From assembly GCA_016235445.1 (NCBI GenBank), contig JACRLB010000052.1:1-64000 (forward strand): DNA of 64,000 nucleotides, given 5' to 3'. This document shows positions 23,615 through 30,145 of the stretch, piece after piece (position 1 is the stretch's first letter; every line of letters starts with the position of its first letter). The DNA is from Chloroflexota bacterium (GTDB lineage Bacteria > Chloroflexota > Anaerolineae > Anaerolineales > Villigracilaceae). Below the pieces are notes generated by a model. It was not told where the DNA came from, did not search any database, and was given only the letters and a program-made list of their open reading frames with translations. A program made the position numbers and the translations under genes.

Positions 23615-23655
23615 TCTTTCGTCTTTCTTTTTTCAACACGAAGAAAGACGAAAGA
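23615..23655 (+). repeat. Perfect 15-bp inverted repeat between tupB and tupC
   Basis: TCTTTCGTCTTTCTT (23615-23629) and AAGAAAGACGAAAGA (23641-23655) are exact inverted repeats 11 bases apart. The right arm runs into the tupC ribosome-binding region (GAAAGA), so the hairpin could limit tupC translation. Confidence 0.7.
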
Positions 23656-23668
23656 TGAAAGAAACAAT

Positions 23669-24388
23669 ATGACAAATGCTATTGAAATCAACAACCTGCT
23701 TGTCCAACGCAATGGACGGGATGCGCTAAAAATCAACTCACTTGAAATCAGAAAAGGCGAAACGCTGGCAGTGGTCGGCCCAAACGGCGCGGGCAAAAGC
23801 ACCTTACTGCTCACGCTGGCAGATTTGCTCAAACCCGTGCGCGGCGAAATTAGCTTTCATAACCAGCCGCTCAGGGAATGGGATGAACTCGAATACCGCA
23901 GGAAGATCGCATTCGTCTTTCAAGACCCGCTGTTGATGGATATGTCTGTCGCAGATAATATTGGGCTGGGGCTGAAGTTTCGCGGCGTCCATAAGGAAAC
24001 TGCCAAAGAGCAGGTCATTAAGTGGAGCAAAGCCATGGGCGTGGATTCTCTCCTTAACCGCCGGGCAGGCCAACTTTCAGGGGGTGAGGCGCAGAGAGTC
24101 AGCCTGGCGCGGGCATTCGTTCTCGATCCCGAATTGCTTTTGATGGATGAACCGTTCTCGGCGGTCGATCCACAAACGCGGGCGCAGTTGTTAAAAGACC
24201 TGTCCAAAGTTTTGGCGCAAAATCATCGCACGACAATTTTCGTGACGCATAATTTAAAGGAAGCCGCGCAGTTTGGGGACAGGGTTGCTGTGGTTATTGA
24301 TGGGGAGTTGAAGCAGGTAGGGAAGGCAAAGCAGATAAAGGAAAAGCCCGCAGATAAAAGCGTGCAGGGATTTTTGAAGGGGCTGTAA
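23669..24388 (+). CDS. tupC: Tungstate ABC transporter ATP-binding protein
   Basis: A 239-residue ABC ATPase. Walker A GPNGAGKST is near residue 37, the Q-loop is in AFVFQDPLLMDMS, the signature is LSGGEAQRVSLARAF, Walker B is LLLMDEPFSAVD, and the switch histidine is in IFVTHNLKEA. It powers TupB. The chosen ATG 23669 (MTNAIEINN) gives a normal N-terminus; a longer frame to 23606 would include the hairpin sequence and is unlikely. It ends with QGFLKGL, directly before a dispersed repeat. Confidence 0.9.
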   Translation: MTNAIEINNLLVQRNGRDALKINSLEIRKGETLAVVGPNGAGKSTLLLTLADLLKPVRGEISFHNQPLREWDELEYRRKIAFVFQDPLLMDMSVADNIGLGLKFRGVHKETAKEQVIKWSKAMGVDSLLNRRAGQLSGGEAQRVSLARAFVLDPELLLMDEPFSAVDPQTRAQLLKDLSKVLAQNHRTTIFVTHNLKEAAQFGDRVAVVIDGELKQVGKAKQIKEKPADKSVQGFLKGL

Positions 24389-24389
24389 T

Positions 24390-24484
24390 CGTCATTGCGA
24401 GGCGGCGCTCTTCCGCCGAAGTAATCTCCTTCACGTGTTGGAGATAGCTTCGGCACAAAAGGCAAAAGCGTGCCTCGCAACGAC
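24390..24484. repeat. CGTCATTGCGAGG dispersed palindromic repeat, copy 1
   Basis: Begins CGTCATTGCGAGGCGGCG, includes CGAAGTAATCTCC, and ends GCCTCGCAACGAC, so its ends are inverted. A second copy is at 53779-53879. It lies directly after tupC and may serve as a 3' stabilising structure. Confidence 0.7.
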
Positions 24485-24583
24485 ATGGTTTTTAACGGCA
24501 TACGCCGCGTTCTCACGCGGCGCAGCCAGTAGACCAACTCAGAGGGAGGAGAGAGTTTGGAAGAACAACTTTTGGTTGTTCGA

Positions 24584-24802
24584 TTACACGAGGTTCAAAT
24601 CAGGATTTGTGCCGCAGAGGGCGCAGGCTGGTTTTTCCAGCAGGTTGCATTCGAGCGCGTTGGAACAGCGATGCGCAAGGATTCTGGGCGGCTGGTCTGG
24701 CAGGTGTTCGGCGGGGTAGATGACTTCGTTCTCGATCGCAACTTCGTGACCTACATGCTCACAATGTTTGATCTTTTCAACTTGCCAGGTCTTTTCTGCC
24801 AT
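24584..24802 (-). CDS. Small Cys/His-rich conserved-type protein, function unknown
   Basis: A 72-residue protein, MAEKTWQVEKIKHCEHVGHE onward. It has CEHVGH in the N-terminal half and HRCSNALECNLLEKPACALCG towards the C-terminus, a pattern that could bind a metal such as zinc. An AGAGGA SD lies 5 bases before ATG 24802. The style resembles short unnamed proteins I associate with Chloroflexota genomes, but I cannot name a family. It stands alone between tupC and the dehydrogenase-like gene. The high density of conserved-looking Cys/His and the strong SD favour it over the overlapping plus-strand frames. Confidence 0.6.
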   Translation of the reverse strand: MAEKTWQVEKIKHCEHVGHEVAIENEVIYPAEHLPDQPPRILAHRCSNALECNLLEKPACALCGTNPDLNLV

Positions 24803-24934
24803 GCATCCTCTTGGTTAATCTAAACGACACAAGTGACTCTGATACTCGTAGTTTAAAATAAAAACGCCCATCACACCAGTGACAGGCGTCACAAACTCGC
24901 ATGACAAAGTGCCTATAAACGATGTGATATGTCC

Positions 24935-26155
24935 TTATATTTTTGCAAGGATGTACACTTCGCCGCTGTCGGTGACGAGATAGATTTCACCGGACTCATC
25001 CTGCCCAAAGGATGTGATCAACACCCCCGCATCAAACAGACGTTGGGCCTGCCAGCCACCATTGGAGAGAATCAACCCCCAAACATACCCGGTGCAATAA
25101 TCTCCATAGAGATAGATGCCGTTCCACTCAGGCATTGCCCCGCGATAAACATACCCGCCTGTGACGGAACAGCCGCCGTAGGTGTCTGCATGGCTGTATT
25201 CCGAAATGGGCAGGAGCAAGCCAGGCTGTGAGTTGCCATCATAACCGTGGTTGCCTTCCATGATGCTCCAGCCGAAGTTTGCGCCGCCAGGCGAACCAGC
25301 GGGGAGATAATCCACCTCCTCCCAGTCACCCTGTCCTACATCGCCGATCCACAGGTCGCCGGTGGATTGGTCGAAGGAAATACGCCAGGGGTTGCGCAAG
25401 CCATAGGCCCAGACTTCGTTTCCAAATGGGTTGTCGGCGGGGATGGAGTAGGGTTCGCCGTTGTTCACGTCGATGCGCAGGATTTTTCCGAGCAGGCTGG
25501 ATGTATCCTGTCCGTTTTTATGCGGGTCGCCCGCGAGGCCGCCGTCACCCAGGCCAAGGTAAAGATAGCCGTCTGGGCCAAAGGCAACCGCGCCGCCATT
25601 GTGGTTTTCATAAGGCTGTTTAATAATTAAAAGAACCTGCTCGCTGTTGGGATCGGCGCTATTGTCATTCGCCTGAAAACGCGAGATGTAGGTATGCCCG
25701 CCATTGCCAGTGTAGTTGACGTAAAAATAACCGTTCTGTTCGTAATTTGGATGAAAGGCAAAACCAAGCAATCCCATTTCGTTGCCATCTTCATTTACGC
25801 GGTCATCAATATTCAGGAATGGCTGGTCGAGCAGTTGACCGTTTTCGATGATGCGGATGACGCCGTATTTCTCGATGATGAATAACCTCTCTGAGCCATC
25901 GAACGCGGATTGCAGATCCACGGGGCGGGCCAATCCGCTGGCGATGAGACGCCATTCGTAATTGCTGGCGTTGGGAAAGTCATTGGCATTTGAAGAGCTG
26001 GGTTGGTTTGGTGGGTCAAGCGGAGGCTGGGATTCTGTTTGAGCGGCTGGGGCAGGCGTCAGCGGAGAGAGAGGCGTGATGGTGGGGGAAACAGTTTCTG
26101 CCAATCCTCCACAGGCAAGGATTGGCAGAGTCAATAAGATCAAGAGTCGCTTCAT
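24935..26155 (-). CDS. Glucose/sorbosone dehydrogenase-like lipoprotein
   Basis: A 406-residue exported lipoprotein with lipobox LPILAC (Cys15) and a Pro/Ser/Thr-rich tether to about residue 65. The body is a six-bladed beta-propeller of the GSDH/HIP family: LASGLARPVDLQ, GLLGFAFHPNYEQNGYFYVNYT, NHNGGAVAFGPDGYLYLGLGDGG, LGKILRIDV, YGLRNPWRISFD and DLWIGDVGQGDWEEVDY. In soluble glucose dehydrogenases this fold binds PQQ and calcium and oxidises aldoses, but PQQ dependence is not proven here. It would act on the outer face of the membrane. The DUF1232 gene ends... upstream on the same strand 6 bases away, so the two form a unit. Confidence 0.85.
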   Translation of the reverse strand: MKRLLILLTLPILACGGLAETVSPTITPLSPLTPAPAAQTESQPPLDPPNQPSSSNANDFPNASNYEWRLIASGLARPVDLQSAFDGSERLFIIEKYGVIRIIENGQLLDQPFLNIDDRVNEDGNEMGLLGFAFHPNYEQNGYFYVNYTGNGGHTYISRFQANDNSADPNSEQVLLIIKQPYENHNGGAVAFGPDGYLYLGLGDGGLAGDPHKNGQDTSSLLGKILRIDVNNGEPYSIPADNPFGNEVWAYGLRNPWRISFDQSTGDLWIGDVGQGDWEEVDYLPAGSPGGANFGWSIMEGNHGYDGNSQPGLLLPISEYSHADTYGGCSVTGGYVYRGAMPEWNGIYLYGDYCTGYVWGLILSNGGWQAQRLFDAGVLITSFGQDESGEIYLVTDSGEVYILAKI

Positions 26156-26161
26156 GAATTA

Positions 26162-26518
26162 TTATTCTTTTACGTCTGTGGTTTCTGCATCCACCACATC
26201 ATCCTGCGCGTCGTCTGAATTCATGTTACTGCTTAGCGCTTTCATGTGTTCGGCCACAACATTGGGCGGGCAGAGTTCAGTGAAGACGTAGGAGCCGAGC
26301 CAGAGCAGGGCGGCATCATCCACCACGCCAATGATCGGGATCATGACGGGGTCTGGCGAGAATAGATAAGCCAGCGCGCCGATGGGAATGAGTTTGGCAA
26401 AGAGATTTACGCGCTTGTCACCCATGAGACGAAAGATGAGCTTGAGCTGGTTGAGCACATTGCGTACCACGCCGCCTTGTTGTGTGATCGTGATGTTCGA
26501 GGGTTTCTTTTCTGCCAT
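26162..26518 (-). CDS. DUF1232 (YkvA-like) membrane protein
   Basis: A 118-residue protein. The core NLFAKLIPIGALAYLFSPDPVMIPIIGVVDDAALLWLG matches the DUF1232/YkvA pattern, in which a hydrophobic hairpin contains a SP-D-x-IP turn followed by a DD pair. The C-terminal tail is acidic. AGGAG lies 7 bases before ATG 26518. It precedes the sugar dehydrogenase-like gene by 6 bases on the same strand. Function of the family is not known. Confidence 0.75.
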   Translation of the reverse strand: MAEKKPSNITITQQGGVVRNVLNQLKLIFRLMGDKRVNLFAKLIPIGALAYLFSPDPVMIPIIGVVDDAALLWLGSYVFTELCPPNVVAEHMKALSSNMNSDDAQDDVVDAETTDVKE

Positions 26519-26581
26519 TTGAATCTCCTTTGTTGGATGTTTCCATTATATTCGATTTGGGATGCGAGCCGGTATTGTACG

Positions 26582-26632
26582 CACGGATTACACGGAAAAT
26601 TAAAAATCCGTTTTTTCCGCGCAATCCGTGTA
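26582..26632. repeat. CACGGATT palindromic repeat
   Basis: CACGGATTACACGG and CCGCGCAATCCGTG are inverted ends around AAAATTAAAAATCCGTTTTTT. Related words occur at 38052-38142. It is part of the 485-base gap before the ABC exporter; no gene was seen in that gap. Confidence 0.55.
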
Positions 26633-26642
26633 CAAAAGATTT

Positions 26643-26753
26643 GGGTGTGTTTCAAATGAGTTGAAGGATAGAACGTCCCGAAGGTTTTCTCGAAGACTTT
26701 GACCCTTTTTCAAACCTTCGGGACGGTTGTTTCAACTGAAATGAAACACACCC
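26643..26753. repeat. MITE-like element family A, copy 2, with 9-bp target duplication
   Basis: An inverted-orientation relative of 20879-20988: begins GGGTGTGTTTCAAATGAGTT, has GTCCCGAAGGTTTT and AAACCTTCGGGACGG inside, and ends AACTGAAATGAAACACACCC. It is flanked by AAAAGATTT on both sides (26634-26642 and 26754-26762). Different 9-bp duplications at the two copies show independent insertion. Confidence 0.87.
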
Positions 26754-26800
26754 AAAAGATTTTCTTCAACGCAGTCCCCGACAAATATTTCGTAGTAAAA

Positions 26801-26816
26801 TAGAACGTACATTCTA
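26801..26816. promoter_or_regulatory. 16-bp operator-like palindrome upstream of the ABC exporter
   Basis: TAGAACGTACATTCTA is palindromic at 14 of 16 positions. It lies directly before the leader hairpins and about 190 bases before the ATPase gene. It is loosely similar to a GAAC-N4-GTTC LexA box but departs from it in one arm, so the binding protein is unknown. Confidence 0.45.
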
Positions 26817-26819
26817 GTT

Positions 26820-26868
26820 GCTCTCGCTCCGTTAAATTGCGAGAGCCGCGGCGCCGACCGCGGCTCTC
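26820..26868 (+). promoter_or_regulatory. Attenuator-like alternative hairpins before the ABC exporter
   Basis: GCTCTCGC (26820-26827) can pair with GCGAGAGC (26839-26846). GAGAGCCGCGG (26841-26851) can pair with CCGCGGCTCTC (26858-26868). Both use GAGAGC at 26841-26846, so they exclude each other. The second stem is GC-rich and followed by TCTTAC, not a strong T-run. AAAGGAGGAG follows at 26876-26885. Confidence 0.5.
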
Positions 26869-27003
26869 TCTTACAAAGGAGGAGAAGAGAAATCACCTTA
26901 CGAATGTAACTTTATCACGCGTCATCAAAACCTGCTTGACGCTCACCCTACGCCGCCCAAACGATTACGCAACGCTTTTTATGAGCCTTTTTTAAGGAGA
27001 AAC

Positions 27004-28020
27004 ATGCCCCATTCACTTGCAATTGAAACTCACGAACTTGGCCGCATCTACAAATTGCGCGGAAGCAAAAAGGAAACCCGCAAGGAACTTGTCGCTTTGC
27101 AGGATGTGAATTTGACCGTGGAACGCGGCGAACTGTTCGGACTCCTCGGCCCGAACGGCGCCGGCAAAACGACCTTGATCAAAGTCCTCACCACGCTTCT
27201 TTCCCCGACCTCGGGCTGGGCGCGCGTTGCAGGAGCAGACGTCCACGCTGATCCAGAGTCTGTGCGCCCGCGCATCAACATGGTCTCAGGCGGAGAATCC
27301 TCTGGCTATGGACTCTTGACCGTCCGCGAAAATTTGTGGATGTTCTCACAGTTTTACGGCGCGCCGTCTAAAGAAGCCAATGAACGCATCGAAGCCCTGC
27401 TTGAGATGGTCGGCATGAAGGACAGGATGCACACGAAATCATCCGACCTGTCCACGGGCCTGCGCCAGAAGATGAACATCGTGCGCGGATTCCTCACCGA
27501 CCCCGAAGTGCTTTTCCTCGATGAACCCACACTCGGCTTGGACGTGGGCGCGTCACGCGATGTGCGCAAGTTCATCATCGAATGGTTGAAGGCGGATAAG
27601 GAACGCACGCTTTTATTGACAACGCATTACATGGTGGAAGCGGACGAGTTGTGTGACCGTGTTGCCATCATCAACAAGGGACGTGTGCTCGCCTGCGATA
27701 CACCGTCCGCCTTGAAACAGCGCCTGCAAAAGGATGTGACCTTCGAGATCGAGACGAGTCCGCTCAACGGGTTGACCATGCAAATGATGGAGGAGCAACC
27801 CGAAGTTAAGAAAGCGGCGTTGACTGAGATCGAAGGCGGCGCACGTTGGAAGTTGTCGCTCGTGGAAGAATCCGCATTGGCGCGGGTCTTCAATCTGTTC
27901 GCGCAAAAAGATGTGAAGGTGATGAATCTCAACAAACGCCAGCCGACGCTCGAAGATGTGTTCGTGGAATTGGTCGGGCGCAGTATGGCGGAGGAGGAAT
28001 CCAATGAACGCAGTGAGTAG
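27004..28020 (+). CDS. ABC-2 type exporter ATP-binding protein
   Basis: A 338-residue ATPase of the DrrA/NatA/CcmA-like group. Walker A GPNGAGKT is near residue 49, the signature region is LSTGLRQKMNIVRGFL, Walker B is VLFLDEPTLGLD, and the switch histidine is in LLTTHYMVEADELCDR. The C-terminal 100 residues form the regulatory tail often found in drug or polysaccharide exporters. AAGGAG precedes ATG 27004. The first permease gene overlaps its end by 17 bases. Substrate unknown; drug, lipid or polysaccharide export are all possible. Confidence 0.88.
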   Translation: MPHSLAIETHELGRIYKLRGSKKETRKELVALQDVNLTVERGELFGLLGPNGAGKTTLIKVLTTLLSPTSGWARVAGADVHADPESVRPRINMVSGGESSGYGLLTVRENLWMFSQFYGAPSKEANERIEALLEMVGMKDRMHTKSSDLSTGLRQKMNIVRGFLTDPEVLFLDEPTLGLDVGASRDVRKFIIEWLKADKERTLLLTTHYMVEADELCDRVAIINKGRVLACDTPSALKQRLQKDVTFEIETSPLNGLTMQMMEEQPEVKKAALTEIEGGARWKLSLVEESALARVFNLFAQKDVKVMNLNKRQPTLEDVFVELVGRSMAEEESNERSE

Positions 28021-28852
28021 CAAGTATTCACGCAAGGATACGGGCTGGCGGTTGTTTTTGAAAACCATCATCGCGCGCGCATACCCGCGTTTGATCGGGC
28101 AACAGCGCGAGGTCTCGTGGCTGGTGTTCGATGTGGTCATGCCGATGCTGGCAGTGGTTGCGTATGTGTTTGTGTATCGCGCGTTGAATGCGCCCGAGGA
28201 ATATATCGGCTTCGTGGTGATGGGCGGCGCGATGACCGCGTTTTGGATGAACATTTTATGGAGCATGTCGAGCCAGTTGTATTGGGAGAAGGAGCAGGGG
28301 AATTTGGCTCTGTACATCATGGCGCCGAATTCGATGATGGCGATTTTGCTTGGCATGGCGTTGGGCGGGATGCTGGCGACTGCCATGCGCGCCATCGCGG
28401 TGACCTTGCTTGGCTCGCTCATGTTTGGCGTCACCTATGAAGTGACCAGTTTTTTGCAACTGTTCACGGTGTTCATGCTGGCGATGGTGGCATTGTATGG
28501 CATGGGCATGATGATGGCTTCGGCGTTTTTGCTGTTTGGGCGCGAGGCCTGGCACATGGCGAACCTGGCGCAGGAACCGATCTTCCTCGCTTCGGGGTTT
28601 TATTTCCCGATCAAGTCCCTGCCGTTTTGGGTGGCGGCGGGCGCGTCGGTTATTCCGCTCACGCTTGGAATGGATGCGATGCGTCAGTTGATCTTCTCTT
28701 CGGGTTTTCAATTCGGTTTTATGACCGTGCGATTTGAAATCATCATTCTGGCGGTGATGTCTGTGGTCTTTGTGGTGACTGCAAAATTCCTGCTGGCGTA
28801 TGTGGAGAAGATCGCGGTGCGCGAGGGAAGAGTGACGGAGAGTCGGAGATAA
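28004..28852 (+). CDS. ABC-2 type exporter permease, first subunit
   Basis: A 282-residue membrane protein with about 6 transmembrane segments in ABC-2 topology, for example VSWLVFDVVMPMLAVVAYVFVY and FLASGFYFPIKSLPFWVAAGA. ATG 28004 lies just after GGAGGAATCCA and overlaps the ATPase gene by 17 bases, indicating translational coupling. It pairs with the second permease (28946-29800), so the exporter is a heterodimer. Confidence 0.85.
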   Translation: MNAVSSKYSRKDTGWRLFLKTIIARAYPRLIGQQREVSWLVFDVVMPMLAVVAYVFVYRALNAPEEYIGFVVMGGAMTAFWMNILWSMSSQLYWEKEQGNLALYIMAPNSMMAILLGMALGGMLATAMRAIAVTLLGSLMFGVTYEVTSFLQLFTVFMLAMVALYGMGMMMASAFLLFGREAWHMANLAQEPIFLASGFYFPIKSLPFWVAAGASVIPLTLGMDAMRQLIFSSGFQFGFMTVRFEIIILAVMSVVFVVTAKFLLAYVEKIAVREGRVTESRR

Positions 28853-28856
28853 TTAT

Positions 28857-28933
28857 TAACCACAAAGGGCACGAAGGTACACAAAGGTTTTAATGGTTTT
28901 CCTTTGTGACACTTTGTGTCCTTCGTGGTGAGA
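28857..28933. repeat. ACCACAAAGG palindromic repeat between the two permease genes
   Basis: ACCACAAAGGGCACGAAGG and CCTTTGTGACACTTTGTGTC followed by CTTCGTGGT form a long imperfect hairpin. It fills most of the gap between the permease genes. Confidence 0.65.
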
Positions 28934-28945
28934 AAAGAGAGAAAA

Positions 28946-29800
28946 ATGCAAACATCAACTTCATGGCGTTCGTTTCGGATGGCGGCGTGGCTGGGATGGT
29001 TGATCGAGTCCAATTGGACCGACCCCTTCCTGTTCGCGGTGTATTCCATCGTCAAGCCGCTTTCGGGCGCGGCGATTTTGGTCATCATGTACGGCATCAT
29101 TTCGGGCGGCAACTTCAACACGCCGCTGTTTCCGTACATTTATCTGGGCAACGCGTTTTACATTTACGTTGGCGCGGTGATGACGGGCGTCTCCTGGGCG
29201 GTGGTGGATGACCGCGAGCATTACAAGACCTTGAAATATATGTACATTGCGCCGATCTACATTCCTGTCTATTTGCTGGGGCGCGGCGTGGCGCGGTTTA
29301 TCACTGGCTCGATTGCCGTGTTCATTACGATTATGGCTGGCGTGCTGTTTCTGAAAGTGCCCCTGCATTTTGCGGATATTAACTGGGGATTGTTCCTCGT
29401 GACGTTGATTCTCGGCGTGGTGATGCTTGCGCTTCTGGGCTTGCTGTTGGCTGGTATCACGTTGACGGTGGCCCGTCACGAAGGCTTTATCGGTGAAGCG
29501 ACTGCGGGCGCGTTGTACATTTTTAGCGGCGCGGTCTTCCCGCTGGATGTTCTGCCCGCGTGGATTCGTCCCGTTGGGTATTTTATGCCCACAACCTACT
29601 GGCTGGAGTTGTTGAGACGATCACTGGTTGGGAACGTGGCGCAGGCCTTCCCGACTCTGGCGAATTTCAGCAATCTGCAAATCCTTGGGATTCTGCTGGG
29701 GTTGAGCGTCTTCTTTGGCACAGTCAGTATCTGGGTATTCCGGTATTGTGACAGGTTGGCGCGCGAACGCGGGTTGATTGACCATACGACGAATTATTAG
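28946..29800 (+). CDS. ABC-2 type exporter permease, second subunit
   Basis: A 284-residue protein with about 6 membrane segments, including PLSGAAILVIMYGIISGGNF, FLVTLILGVVMLALLGLLLAGITL and the conserved ABC-2 loop SGAVFPLDVLPAWIRPVGYFMPTTYWLELLRR. ATG 28946 follows AAGAGAG. The 10 extra N-terminal residues of a longer frame come from the repeat at 28857-28933. A strong terminator follows (29836-29876), closing the operon. Confidence 0.85.
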   Translation: MQTSTSWRSFRMAAWLGWLIESNWTDPFLFAVYSIVKPLSGAAILVIMYGIISGGNFNTPLFPYIYLGNAFYIYVGAVMTGVSWAVVDDREHYKTLKYMYIAPIYIPVYLLGRGVARFITGSIAVFITIMAGVLFLKVPLHFADINWGLFLVTLILGVVMLALLGLLLAGITLTVARHEGFIGEATAGALYIFSGAVFPLDVLPAWIRPVGYFMPTTYWLELLRRSLVGNVAQAFPTLANFSNLQILGILLGLSVFFGTVSIWVFRYCDRLARERGLIDHTTNY

Positions 29801-29835
29801 GTGGGAAAGGTGGACAAGTAAACAGGTAAATACGT

Positions 29836-29880
29836 AAAAAGCAACTCCTGATTTTTGAGGCAAGGAGTTGCTTTTTGTTT
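29836..29880 (+). terminator. Rho-independent terminator of the ABC exporter operon
   Basis: AAAAAGCAACTCCT (29836-29849) pairs perfectly with AGGAGTTGCTTTTT (29863-29876), followed by GTTTTG. It is preceded by GTAAACAGGTAAATACG repeats at 29819-29835. Confidence 0.85.
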
Positions 29881-29891
29881 TGTTGCCAGAT

Positions 29892-30005
29892 ATTAGACGT
29901 TATCGGAAATAAACACAGGCACCGCCCCGAAGGTTTTTCTTGAAGAACTTGAACTCCTGACAACAACCTTCGGGACGTTTTTTCTAATTACCGATAAAGT
30001 CTATT
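29892..30005. repeat. MITE-like element family B, copy 1
   Basis: A 114-bp element with ends ATTAGACGTTATCGGAAAT and ATTACCGATAAAGTCTATT (complement AATAGACTTTATCGGTAAT). The centre carries CCCCGAAGGTTTTTC and AACCTTCGGGACG, similar to the family A core. A near-identical copy is at 51114-51227. No clear target duplication. Confidence 0.82.
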
Positions 30006-30044
30006 CTATTGTTCAGACAGCAGACTGCGGTCAATTGTCTATTG

Positions 30045-30125
30045 TAGGACTTACGCAAGACCACAAGAATTGCCGCGAAATTCGTGTAATTCGCGGCTAA
30101 AAGATTTTGAACTGTGTAAGTCTTA
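30045..30125. repeat. TAGGACTTACGCA inverted-end element, copy 1
   Basis: Ends TAGGACTTACGCA and TGTGTAAGTCTTA are inverted; the middle carries GCCGCGAAATTCGTG and AATTCGCGGC. A related element with the same ends lies at 56100-56220. Together with 29836-30005 it accounts for the 345-base gap before the hybrid kinase stop; no gene seen. Confidence 0.65.
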
Positions 30126-30145
30126 TATGTCTGTCGTCTCGTCTC

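Noticed and set aside
23606-23668. Longer start for tupC at 23606
   Set aside because: The extra 21 residues come from the perfect inverted repeat and are not conserved-looking; ATG 23669 gives a normal ABC N-terminus.
26801-26816. LexA/DinR operator
   Set aside because: GAAC-N4-ATTC departs from the GAAC-N4-GTTC rule, and the downstream genes are an exporter rather than repair genes.
28117-28711. Overlapping open frames on both strands of the exporter permease gene
   Set aside because: Arginine/histidine-rich shadow products without motifs; the permease frame has clear membrane segments and an SD.
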